A stretch of 64,000 nt of DNA from Wolbachia pipientis (lineage in GTDB: Bacteria > Pseudomonadota > Alphaproteobacteria > Rickettsiales > Anaplasmataceae). The position numbers were made by a program, and so were the translations under genes. Below the pieces are notes generated by a model that was not told the DNA's origin, searched no databases, and was given only the letters and a program-made list of their open reading frames with translations. Shown in pieces: positions 52,606-60,767 of this stretch. How positions within the stretch are numbered: the first letter of the stretch is position 1; each line of letters starts with the position of its first letter. The stretch lies in assembly GCA_023052945.1 (NCBI GenBank), contig CP095495.1, forward strand, positions 1,518,320 through 1,582,319, given 5' to 3'.

Positions 52606-52616
52606 AACGGTTACGT

Positions 52617-54215
52617 TTATTTTTTATCCTTATCATCAAGTGTAAATAAGGTTATTGTAGAGATTAAGCCTATTATAACTATTATCAACGAAAATGGGGC
52701 AGCTTCTCTATAGCGCTCATCGCTTACAAGTTCATATATTCTAGTTGATATAGTTTCAAAATTAAATGGTCTTATAATGAGTGTTGCTGTGAGCTCCTTG
52801 ATAGTATCCATAAATACGAGCAAAAATCCCGATAATATACTCTTCTTGATGAGAGGGATATGAACATTCAAACATGTGGAAATAGGCCCATGACCCATGG
52901 TATATGCAGTCCACTCAATTTCATTTGGTGTTTTTTTGAGCCCTGATTCTACCGCCTTGAAAGATATAGCAAAAAAACGAAATAAATATGAGTAAACTAA
53001 TGCGCCAATAGTTCCTACCAAGCTAATTTCCACAATATATTGAGTAATGAAAGAAGATATTCTGCTTAAAAATATTATTATGCTAATTGCGATAATTGCA
53101 TTTGGAATTGCGTAGCCTAAAGAAATGAGACGTGCTACATTATTGATTACCTTACTTTTACGCGCCGTATATCCAATCATTATTGCAATGCTAATTGAGA
53201 TTAATGCGGTGATAAATGATAAACTAACGCTATTTGCTATTATATTATAGAACCTTGCTTCGTATATGAAAAACCCCTTCTCTATGCTCCAATATATGAG
53301 CGGAATCATTGGCAAAATAAAACCTATTAATATCGGCAATACACACATAAAATAAGCAAAGATCAATGGTATAGTGCCACTTACACTCCGTTTGTTGTGA
53401 TAATCTGCATTAGTGTTGATTGAAGAGTAAGATATTCCTTTTTTTTGTAGTTTCTTTTCGATAGCTATTAGTGTTGCAACGAAAATCAATTCTGCAACTG
53501 CTAAAACAGTAGTTGAATATTTATCATGCAGTAAAAACCAGGTGCGATATATTCCTGTCGTAAAAGTATCGATAGCAAGAAACTGTGGTGTGCCGAAATC
53601 TGTAATTACCTCCATTAGCACCAAGGACAACCCAGCTATAATTGATGGACGTATGGAAGGTATGATGACAGAAAACAGGCTCTTCAATGAGGAGAACCCA
53701 AGTGTTGACGCAATAGTGACTGAGTTACTAACATTCTTTAGACTTGAGCGGACTAGCATATAAACGTATGGATATAAACTAAATCCCATTACTAATATTC
53801 CACCACCTAGGGATTTTATTTCAGGAAACCAATAGTCACCTTTGCCCCACTCTAAAATGTCTCTTAATGAGCTCTGCACCGGACCTGAAAATTCTAGTGT
53901 ATTCACATAGACGAACGCTACTATATATCCAGGAATCGATATCGGAAAGAACAAAGCAATCTCAAAAATTTTACTTCCAGGAAATGAAAAAAATGTGGTG
54001 AGCCATGCTGGAATCACTCCAAATATGAAGGATATCCCCCCCACTCCTATCATCAAAATTAGCGTACTCAGTATATATTCAGGGAAAAGTGTGCTAATTA
54101 CCCATCCAGAATTTGCTGATTCTGTAAATAGAATCGATATTAACGATAGTATAGGACAGACGAATAATATACTTACTGAAAATAAGAATATATTTTTAAA
54201 TACTCTCAAAAACAT
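52617..54215 (-). CDS. Iron(III) ABC transporter permease (FbpB/AfuB type)
   Basis: Inner-membrane permease of a ferric-iron uptake ABC system. 532 residues made of two fused BPD_transp domains of six helices each. EAA loops: ASTLGFSSLKSLFSVIIPSI at about residues 170-189 and AYTMGHGPISTCLNVHIPLI near 437-456, both fitting the EAA-x3-G motif. Between them a hydrophilic spacer (about residues 253-283, KKLQKKGISYSSINTNAD). Substrate-binding and ATPase partners are not in the window. Confidence 0.9.
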   Translation of the reverse strand: MFLRVFKNIFLFSVSILFVCPILSLISILFTESANSGWVISTLFPEYILSTLILMIGVGGISFIFGVIPAWLTTFFSFPGSKIFEIALFFPISIPGYIVAFVYVNTLEFSGPVQSSLRDILEWGKGDYWFPEIKSLGGGILVMGFSLYPYVYMLVRSSLKNVSNSVTIASTLGFSSLKSLFSVIIPSIRPSIIAGLSLVLMEVITDFGTPQFLAIDTFTTGIYRTWFLLHDKYSTTVLAVAELIFVATLIAIEKKLQKKGISYSSINTNADYHNKRSVSGTIPLIFAYFMCVLPILIGFILPMIPLIYWSIEKGFFIYEARFYNIIANSVSLSFITALISISIAIMIGYTARKSKVINNVARLISLGYAIPNAIIAISIIIFLSRISSFITQYIVEISLVGTIGALVYSYLFRFFAISFKAVESGLKKTPNEIEWTAYTMGHGPISTCLNVHIPLIKKSILSGFLLVFMDTIKELTATLIIRPFNFETISTRIYELVSDERYREAAPFSLIIVIIGLISTITLFTLDDKDKK

Positions 54216-54344
54216 TAATTTGGATCTATATTTGATATTAAAATGTTATATGTAAAAACTGAAGATATCCAGTAATTAACAGCCGTACTATTGAATATCT
54301 TTATAATTTTGTATATCATGTTTTTAGTTGATAAGTGAATAATC

Positions 54345-55172
54345 ATGAGCTTCGTCATTGCAACTTTCTATCACTTTGTAGAACTCTCTAATTATTATGA
54401 CATGAAAGACGAAATAAAAACTGCATGCGACAACATTGAATTAAAGGGTACTATACTCCTTGCAGAAGAGGGTATTAATGCAACCGTATCTGGTGAAAGA
54501 AACGCGATTGATAAAATATTCGATTTTCTACGTTCTGATTATAGGCTAAGGGACCTTACATGGAAAGAGAGTGCAGCAGAATATCAACCATTTAGCAAGA
54601 TGAAGGTAAAATTAAAAAGAGAGATTGTAAATCTTGGTGTAAGCAATCTTGATATTTCCCTTAAGGGTAAATATGTTGATCCAGAGCATTGGGATGATTT
54701 TACTTCTCAACCTGACGTTTTAGTAATAGATACACGAAATGAGTATGAAGTGAAATTAGGCAAGTTTAAAAATGCAATCAATCCACATACTCAGCGTTTT
54801 CGCGATTTTCCTGAGTGGGCAAAGTCTTTCTCTGAGAGTAAAGACCTGAAAGTAGCTATGTACTGCACTGGTGGGATTAGATGCGAAAAATCAACAGCGT
54901 ACATGAAAAATCTTGGATTTAACAATGTGTACCACCTGAAAGGCGGCATTCTTTCTTACCTTGAAAAAACTTATAATAAAAATGGTAATTGGGAAGGTGA
55001 GTGTTTTGTTTTTGATGATAGAATTACTGTTGATAACTCACTTACTCCAAGCAACACAATAAAATGTATATTCTGCTCAAATCAAGTTTCAACGGACAAG
55101 CTGAAGTCAGTTCCACGTGGCCAGGTGATTTGTTCTGATTGTAAACTTCAGTGTTATAGCTATAATAAGTAA
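54345..55172 (+). CDS. trhO: tRNA uridine-34 hydroxylase (rhodanese family)
   Basis: Oxygen-dependent hydroxylase for 5-hydroxyuridine at tRNA position 34 (YceA/TrhO family). 275 residues. N-terminal acylphosphatase-like domain (ELKGTILLAEEGINATVSG), then rhodanese domain with VLVIDTRNEYEVKLGKF and active-site loop MYCTGGIRCEKSTAYM, and a C-terminal zinc-ribbon-like end (CIFCSNQ, CSDCKLQC). All family marks are present. Confidence 0.95.
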   Translation: MSFVIATFYHFVELSNYYDMKDEIKTACDNIELKGTILLAEEGINATVSGERNAIDKIFDFLRSDYRLRDLTWKESAAEYQPFSKMKVKLKREIVNLGVSNLDISLKGKYVDPEHWDDFTSQPDVLVIDTRNEYEVKLGKFKNAINPHTQRFRDFPEWAKSFSESKDLKVAMYCTGGIRCEKSTAYMKNLGFNNVYHLKGGILSYLEKTYNKNGNWEGECFVFDDRITVDNSLTPSNTIKCIFCSNQVSTDKLKSVPRGQVICSDCKLQCYSYNK

Positions 55173-55197
55173 GAATTCCCTTTACTTGACCTTTATA

Positions 55198-55220
55198 ATC
55201 CCAGCGCGTGATGCTGGGAT
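55198..55220. repeat. Palindromic unit after trhO
   Basis: ATCCCAGCGCGTGATGCTGG with GAT closing the stem, a single short member of the palindromic family. Confidence 0.7.
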
Positions 55221-55248
55221 TGGTTTCCCTTACTTCACCATAACTACC

Positions 55249-55509
55249 TCAAACAGAATCGGGGGTAAAATCCCTGATTCTGAAGGCGTTGGTGTTAGTC
55301 TTTCTCACCCACTGCAGATATTGCACGGTACTGTCCACTTGGTCGTCGTGGCGAGTTTCTGGGAACATTAAAATCTCATACTCAAAGTCATTGAGCCATA
55401 CTGCTTGGTGCGGCAGAAAAACCTTGCCAGACTCTATAGTCGGAACAATCAGGTGGAATCGAGTGAGTTTGTCATCGTGTGGTACTATTTCGATAATGGG
55501 TAAATCACT
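55249..55509 (-). pseudogene. Phage terminase large-subunit C-terminal fragment (WO-like)
   Basis: 86 codons starting at the ISWpi1 border: SDLPIIEIVPHDDKL, then VFLPHQAVWLNDFEYEILMF and PETRHDDQVDSTVQYLQWV. The HDDQVDS-x-x-Q-x-L-x-W pattern is the nuclease-domain end of phage terminase large subunits. The natural stop is retained (55249) but everything upstream is gone: the other side of the ISWpi1 is not terminase sequence, so insertion was accompanied by deletion or rearrangement. Evidence of a lost prophage. Confidence 0.8.
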
Positions 55510-55587
55510 AGACCTGCTGAAAAAGGTGATTGAAAAAATGATGTGAGAGAGGTAGAAGAAGAATAAGCAGATCAAGTAAGGAAAAAA

Positions 55588-56025
55588 ATGAGCTTTAGTT
55601 ACTATAATATGAAAAAATACCCAAGAAACTTTCGTAATATAACAGGTTTAACTATAGAGGAGTTCGAAAAAGTAGTGGAAAAAGTGAGGTCTGGATGCGA
55701 AAAACAGAAAAAGTGTCATGGTAGAAGATCAAAACTACCAACTCTGGAAGATAAGTTGTTTTGCGTAATTTTGTACTATCGCACTTACATAACACATAGA
55801 TTTTTAGGATGCCTATTCAATGTACACAACGCAAATGTATGTAGGTTACTTAAGAGAATAGAGCCATTACTCGCCAAAAAAGTGACTATAACAAAAGATA
55901 GAAGTATGACGCCAGAAAAAATACTGAAGATTTTGGCTGATGTTACAGAACAGCAAATACAGAGACCAGAAGATAGTAAAAAACGGAAGAAATCATATTC
56001 AGGAAAAAAAGAACCAACACTATGA
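55588..56025 (+). CDS. ISWpi1 transposase orfA (A7, Cys37 form)
   Basis: 145 codons, reading the same as 29235-29672, including Cys37 and the KKEPTL end. It holds the DNA-binding half and first catalytic Asp only. Confidence 0.85.
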   Translation: MSFSYYNMKKYPRNFRNITGLTIEEFEKVVEKVRSGCEKQKKCHGRRSKLPTLEDKLFCVILYYRTYITHRFLGCLFNVHNANVCRLLKRIEPLLAKKVTITKDRSMTPEKILKILADVTEQQIQRPEDSKKRKKSYSGKKEPTL

Positions 56026-56402
56026 AAACTGAGATTATTATCGAAGAAGGAGGAAGAATTTTATCAGTGTCAAAGTCATACCGTGGTAGAATTAGTGATT
56101 TCCGCATAAGGAAACAAGAAAAATATTTACCACTTGATAGCATAAAACATGCCGATTCTGGATATCAAGGTTGGCAAAAATTGCAAAGCAATGTTATAAT
56201 TCCATATAAAAAGTATCGTAAAAAGCCATTAACTCCAGAGCATAATAGAAGATTAGCATCATTTAGAATGAGAGTAGAAAACAAGATCCGAGAGATAAAG
56301 ATATTTAAGATTATGTCGAATGTTTATCGCAATTTTCAGAAAAAATATAACCTGAGGTTCAATATTATTGCTGGTATTGTAAATCTTAAGCACGCCTTTT
56401 AG
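56022..56402 (+). CDS. ISWpi1 transposase orfB (A7 form)
   Basis: 126 codons, beginning in the ATGA overlap, with the second catalytic Asp and Glu. Reading as in the other A7 copies. Confidence 0.8.
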   Translation: MKTEIIIEEGGRILSVSKSYRGRISDFRIRKQEKYLPLDSIKHADSGYQGWQKLQSNVIIPYKKYRKKPLTPEHNRRLASFRMRVENKIREIKIFKIMSNVYRNFQKKYNLRFNIIAGIVNLKHAF

Positions 56403-56532
56403 TTAACCTTGATTTTAGTCACCCTCCTTTCCTTTTTTTTATCGCTTGATTCGCAGCAGGTCTAATGTAGAATTACTATAAATTATTTATCCTGAGAGAT
56501 TAAATTTTATTTATTTTTAATAAATCGTGTTG

Positions 56533-56538
56533 TATAAT
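56533..56538 (+). promoter_or_regulatory. Possible -10 element before the 56567 gene
   Basis: TATAAT preceded by TGT, 28 bases before the ATG at 56567. The upstream -35 region is AT-rich with no good TTGACA match, so it is only a candidate. Confidence 0.35.
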
Positions 56539-56566
56539 TTAGTGTTGGTTAATAGTTAGGTATGTT

Positions 56567-57232
56567 ATGGCTGACTTATTTGCAGTTGCAAAAGCAGGAA
56601 ATAAAGATGAATTTGTCAGAATTTGCACAGAGAATGTTGCTTATGCAGCTAAGCATAGGCTTGATGAAAATGGGAATCCATTTCATATAGCAGCAAGCCA
56701 AGAAATTCTGCTACCTGTACTCAAAGAGATTATGAGGAATTTGGAAGAAGGTACTAAGAGTAAGGTTAAAAAAGCAGAAGAAGCTAAAAATTGGAAAGAA
56801 TCAGAAAGATTAAAAGAGAAACTTAAGGATAATAAGAGATATGTTAAAGAAGCACTCTGCGATAAAAGCTACATTAAGGATAATGGGAGAATGGCGGTAT
56901 CACCTCTTTATTTCTTGGATCCTGCAGAACGGAAGGAAGCTAAGCAAATCGCAGGTATAAAGGGCGGTTTTATATGTAATAGAAAATTTCATTTGTGCTT
57001 ATACATAATAGGAGCCATAGCGTGTATTGCTGCTTTGTGTTTATCCTTGTACTTTTTATTTTTGGTTTCTCAATCTCTTGCACTAGCTTCAGTAGCTACA
57101 ATAGCTTCTGGAGGATCTACATGTTTGTTGTTTAAGGCATGTAACGGGATATACGGCTTGTATGATGAAAGTACTATAGTGATAGATCCTGATGTTATGC
57201 AACTTTTAGATGGTGGTTTAGCTGCAGCATGA
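56567..57232 (+). CDS. Small two-helix membrane protein with ankyrin-like N-terminus
   Basis: 221 residues. MADLFAVAKAGNKDEFVRIC and ENGNPFHIAASQEILLPVL look like single ankyrin-type helices; a charged, probably coiled middle (KVKKAEEAKNWKESERLKEK) follows; two hydrophobic segments (LCLYIIGAIACIAALCLSL and LALASVATIASGGSTCLLF) lie near residues 142-190; a short acidic tail ends LLDGGLAAA. No family named. An ISWpi1 copy ends about 100 bases upstream. Same design as the genes at 3457 and 51495. Confidence 0.65.
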   Translation: MADLFAVAKAGNKDEFVRICTENVAYAAKHRLDENGNPFHIAASQEILLPVLKEIMRNLEEGTKSKVKKAEEAKNWKESERLKEKLKDNKRYVKEALCDKSYIKDNGRMAVSPLYFLDPAERKEAKQIAGIKGGFICNRKFHLCLYIIGAIACIAALCLSLYFLFLVSQSLALASVATIASGGSTCLLFKACNGIYGLYDESTIVIDPDVMQLLDGGLAAA

Positions 57233-57301
57233 AGCTAGAAATTACCTGCAGGCAATGATATAGAAATTTACTTTCTCAAGCTAAGAAAGTATACTCATAC
57301 G

Positions 57302-59377
57302 ATGACGAAAAAGAAGTACAGTAAGATTTTAATAGCAAACAGAGGGGAGATTGCCTGCAGGATTATCAGAACTGCCCATAAGATGGGTATATCTTGTGTA
57401 TGCGTATATTCGGATGCAGATGTAAATTCTGTGCATGTAAGACAAGCAGATGAGTCAAGATATATCGGCCCTTCGCCTTCTTGCCTCAGTTATTTAAACA
57501 TTGAAAAAATATGTGAAGTAGCAGTTAAAACAGGTGCGCAGGCAGTTCATCCTGGCTATGGTTTTTTAGCAGAAAATCCAGATTTTCCACGTGCTCTGCA
57601 AAAACACAATATAGATTTCGTCGGGCCAAGTGCAGAAACAATAGAAGTTACAGCCAACAAAATAACAGCAAAAGAAGCGGCAAGAAAAGCTGGAGTGAAT
57701 GTAGTGCCAGGATATATGGGTAAGATCAGCGATGCTGCCCACGCAGCTCAAGTTGCTGAAGAGATCGGTTTTCCCGTTATGCTTAAAGCTGCATCAGGCG
57801 GTGGTGGCAAAGGAATGCGAATTGTAAATTCCAAAAAAGAAATTGAACTAGCGTTCACATCAGCAACAAATGAAGCAGAGAAAAGTTTTAAGGATGGCAG
57901 TATCTTTATAGAGAAATATATAGAACTACCAAGACATATTGAAATACAAATCATAGCAGATAAATATGGCAATATAGTGTGTCTTGGAGAGAGAGAGTGT
58001 TCGATACAGAGGAATAATCAGAAAATGATAGAAGAAACGCCAAGCCCATTTATTAGTGAGAAGGTGAGACAAGAAATGTATGTTCAATGTGTTTCCCTTG
58101 CAAAGCAAGTTGACTATTTTTCAGCAGGTACCATTGAGTTTGTTGTTGATAAAGACCAAAATTTCTACTTTCTTGAAGTAAATACGAGACTACAAGTTGA
58201 GCATCCAGTGACAGAATTTGTAACAGGAATAGATATAGTGGAAGAAATGATCAGGATTTCCTGTGGAAAAAAACTGAGGTTCAGTCAGGATGATATTAAA
58301 CTTACTGGTTCTGCAATAGAAAGTAGAATTTGCGCTGAAGATCCATCAAAGAAATTTTTTCCTTTCAGCGGAAGAATAAAATATTACGATAAACCTAGTG
58401 GAAATGATTATGTAAGAATAGATGATGGAGTTGCTGCAGGTTCAGAAATTAGCACGTTCTATGACTCAATGATTGCAAAAGTTATAACATATGGAAAAGA
58501 TAGAGTAGAAGCGATCAGTAGAATGCAAAAAGCATTGTTTGAATGCTATATAGAAGGAGTAACAAATAATATAGAATTTCTAGAATCCATCTTCCATCAC
58601 CCAAATTTTATCGCAGCAAAGCTCCATACGAGATTCATTCCAGATCATTACCCTAGTGGGTTTCACGGCGATTTTGTTACAGAGGAGTATATTAAAATAT
58701 TTATTTTCACTGCGTTATATGTTCATTTGGAAAATGAAGAAAGGTACCATTATAAAGCAGTGAATGAAACACCTCAGGTGTCATTCCAGTGCTTGACACT
58801 GGAATCTAGTAAAAAAGAAGGGGCATCAGTATCAGCTACTCGGATGGCAGGTGACCGTGCAAGAGATTTATTCATAGTGAATATAAATGACAATGAGTAC
58901 TCCGTAAATGCAAAATACCAAGATAATATATTAATAACAGTATATAATCACAATAAATACTCCGTTATAGGCAAGTGGAAATCAAGTTATAGATTGCTAT
59001 ATATCACAATTAATGACGATACCAATATAGCACTTAAAATAGAAAGACAAGGCAGCAAGTACTTCATAAGACATGCAGGTATGAAAGCTGAGTGTTGTAT
59101 ATTTAAACCTCATGTAGCTGAATTAAGTAAGTTAATGCTAAATAATGAAACAGAAGGGATTTCAGTAGATGCTGTAAAATCCCCAATATCTGGCTTATTA
59201 GTTAAGTTGCAGGTAAATATAGGAGATCAGGTGGAAATAGGACAACCTTTATTTGTTGTGGAAGCGATGAAAATGGAAAATATTATATGTGCTGAAGCAG
59301 CAATGGTGATAAAAAATATTCCCGTTCAAGAAGGAAAAAATGTGCAGATTGGTGATGTAGTCTGCTTCCTTAAATAA
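57302..59377 (+). CDS. pccA: Acetyl/propionyl-CoA carboxylase biotin-carrying subunit with in-frame palindrome insertion
   Basis: Biotin carboxylase plus biotin-carrier subunit (PccA-like); partner PccB not present here. 691 residues. ATP-grasp biotin carboxylase domain: [33 protein letters not shown] loop [30 protein letters not shown]-terminal biotinyl domain with EAMKMEN. Between residues 492 and 518 the linker region holds repeat-coded sequence ([19 protein letters not shown] and [10 protein letters not shown]), from the palindrome at 58778-58810. It replaces nothing essential, so the enzyme probably works. Its last 52 bases overlap the end of the convergent ctaA. Confidence 0.92.
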   Translation: MTKKKYSKILIANRGEIACRIIRTAHKMGISCVCVYSDADVNSVHVRQADESRYIGPSPSCLSYLNIEKICEVAVKTGAQAVHPGYGFLAENPDFPRALQKHNIDFVGPSAETIEVTANKITAKEAARKAGVNVVPGYMGKISDAAHAAQVAEEIGFPVMLKAASGGGGKGMRIVNSKKEIELAFTSATNEAEKSFKDGSIFIEKYIELPRHIEIQIIADKYGNIVCLGERECSIQRNNQKMIEETPSPFISEKVRQEMYVQCVSLAKQVDYFSAGTIEFVVDKDQNFYFLEVNTRLQVEHPVTEFVTGIDIVEEMIRISCGKKLRFSQDDIKLTGSAIESRICAEDPSKKFFPFSGRIKYYDKPSGNDYVRIDDGVAAGSEISTFYDSMIAKVITYGKDRVEAISRMQKALFECYIEGVTNNIEFLESIFHHPNFIAAKLHTRFIPDHYPSGFHGDFVTEEYIKIFIFTALYVHLENEERYHYKAVNETPQVSFQCLTLESSKKEGASVSATRMAGDRARDLFIVNINDNEYSVNAKYQDNILITVYNHNKYSVIGKWKSSYRLLYITINDDTNIALKIERQGSKYFIRHAGMKAECCIFKPHVAELSKLMLNNETEGISVDAVKSPISGLLVKLQVNIGDQVEIGQPLFVVEAMKMENIICAEAAMVIKNIPVQEGKNVQIGDVVCFLK
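58778..58810. repeat. Palindromic element inside pccA
   Basis: GTGTCATTCCAGTGCTTGAC then ACTGGAATCTAG, a full palindromic unit with the CCAGTG/CACTGG stem, kept in frame and free of stops. Confidence 0.85.
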
Positions 59378-60387
59378 CACAAGAAGTATAAACTTGACCC
59401 AAACAAGATAAATGAAAACACTTGATGAGCTATGGCAATGGCTATCGGTATGTGCAATAATAGAGTAATTACACCTAAAATGATCTGAATGACGACGGAG
59501 AGCAGCATAATATATACCGGTTTTATGCTAGCATTTTTTACTGTGAGTATTACTACCAAAGTTAGTATTAGCAATGCCAGTGCTCGATGTATAAATTGCA
59601 CTGTCGCTCTGTTCTCAAAGATATTCAGCCATATAGGCTGTAAGAAAAATAAATCTTCTGGAACGATTTGTCCGTCCATTAGTGGAAAGGTATTGTAAAT
59701 CAAACCAGCATTTAATCCCGCAACAAACGCACCGAAAATTATTTGCACTACAATTAGGGCCAAAATCATCCCTGTGTAGTATATAGTGTCACTACTAATC
59801 TTAAGTTTAGTTTGCTTTGGCCTGATTTGGTAATCAAAAAATTGATATGACAATAATGCAAAGACAATTAATGCTAATAATAAGTGAAGTGCAAGCCTAT
59901 AGTGGCTAACATGAGGTTCAGTTACTAAACCACTTTTAACCATATACCAACCAGCAAAAGCTTGTAAAGCTCCAAATAACAATGCTACAAATAGCCTTAT
60001 TACTACCTTTTTAGATATTTTTCTTCTTAATGTAAAATATATAAATGGCAGGACAAAAACTAAACCTGTTAGTCTTGCAACTAATCTGTGTACATATTCT
60101 ATTAAGTATATAGCCTGAAATTCCTCCATACTCATACCATAGTTGAATGCTTTATACTCAGGTGTAGTTTCATATTTTAATTTTTCTTGTAGCCAATCTT
60201 GTCCACTCAGTGGTGGCAATGTTCCAGTGATGGGTTTCCACTCCGTGATTGACAATCCTGCTTTTGAAAGTCTGGTAAATCCACCAATCCCCACCATGAG
60301 AATTACCATAATACAGCAGAGAAAAAGCCAAATAGCTACAGGTTTTGATTGCCTTTGTTCCATAAACCATGCTGAGTTTTGTTCCAT
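59326..60387 (-). CDS. ctaA: Heme A synthase
   Basis: Oxidises heme O to heme A for cytochrome c oxidase (COX15/CtaA type 2). 353 residues, eight membrane helices. N-terminal [20 protein letters not shown] and [20 protein letters not shown] are the signature. Heme-ligand histidines fall in [34 protein letters not shown] and AHQVFSF. A second in-frame ATG eight codons later (MEQRQSKPV) may be the real start. Overlaps pccA at its 3' end (52 bases) and the glycosyltransferase 3' end at its 5' end (52 bases). Confidence 0.94.
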   Translation of the reverse strand: MEQNSAWFMEQRQSKPVAIWLFLCCIMVILMVGIGGFTRLSKAGLSITEWKPITGTLPPLSGQDWLQEKLKYETTPEYKAFNYGMSMEEFQAIYLIEYVHRLVARLTGLVFVLPFIYFTLRRKISKKVVIRLFVALLFGALQAFAGWYMVKSGLVTEPHVSHYRLALHLLLALIVFALLSYQFFDYQIRPKQTKLKISSDTIYYTGMILALIVVQIIFGAFVAGLNAGLIYNTFPLMDGQIVPEDLFFLQPIWLNIFENRATVQFIHRALALLILTLVVILTVKNASIKPVYIMLLSVVIQIILGVITLLLHIPIAIAIAHQVFSFILFGSSLYFLCYLRKQTTSPICTFFPS

Positions 60388-60734
60388 CGCTCAGGGTAAA
60401 GAATAAATTCCCACAAGGCAAGAAAAGCTGCAACACTATGTAGCAGACTATAGACCGGAAAAAATATCGATACTATATAAAAATAAAAAAGCATCTTTTG
60501 CTGTTTGACAGCTATTACCAAAAGAATCAGGTTAGTAATGTATACCACTACAAAGTAGTACAAAAATAATTCATTTAAAACCTTAGTTAATATCAATGAA
60601 AGCAGTAAAAATGGAGTAGTAAAAAATATAAAAGCTGCAGAGCCAACAAAAAGATTCAATAGCAAAATTCCCTTAAATCCAGTGTGTTTATAAAGAGACT
60701 TTATATTTTTTAAATGAACAATATAAGTTTGCAT
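60336..60734 (-). pseudogene. C-terminal membrane part of the glycosyltransferase, beyond an in-frame TGA
   Basis: This frame is exactly continuous with 60768-62426, separated by one TGA at 60768-60770. The readthrough segment IKQRARWIKGYMQTYIVHLK contains the QxxRW active-site motif of family 2 glycosyltransferases, followed by four hydrophobic segments (LFVGSAAFIFFTTPF and on) and a polar end. Without it the enzyme lacks QRARW and its membrane channel. The TGA replaces a position where relatives usually have Trp or a similar residue. An internal ATG (60734) could start a separate polypeptide but would have no catalytic role. Confidence 0.75.
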
Positions 60735-60767
60735 ATAGCCTTTGATCCAGCGCGCTCTTTGCTTAAT

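Larger units (their letters stand above)
55510..56463 (+). mobile_element. ISWpi1-type copy, two-frame (A7) form
   Basis: 954 bp; flanks CACTA and TAATG give TA on both sides. Inserted at the edge of the terminase fragment. Its transposase shares Cys37 and seven A with the nested copy at 29157, marking them as close relatives. Confidence 0.9.

Noticed and set aside
55249..55575. Reading the terminase fragment as a complete 108-residue gene
   Set aside because: Its first 20 or so codons are ISWpi1 terminal sequence; only the part below 55510 is phage-like.
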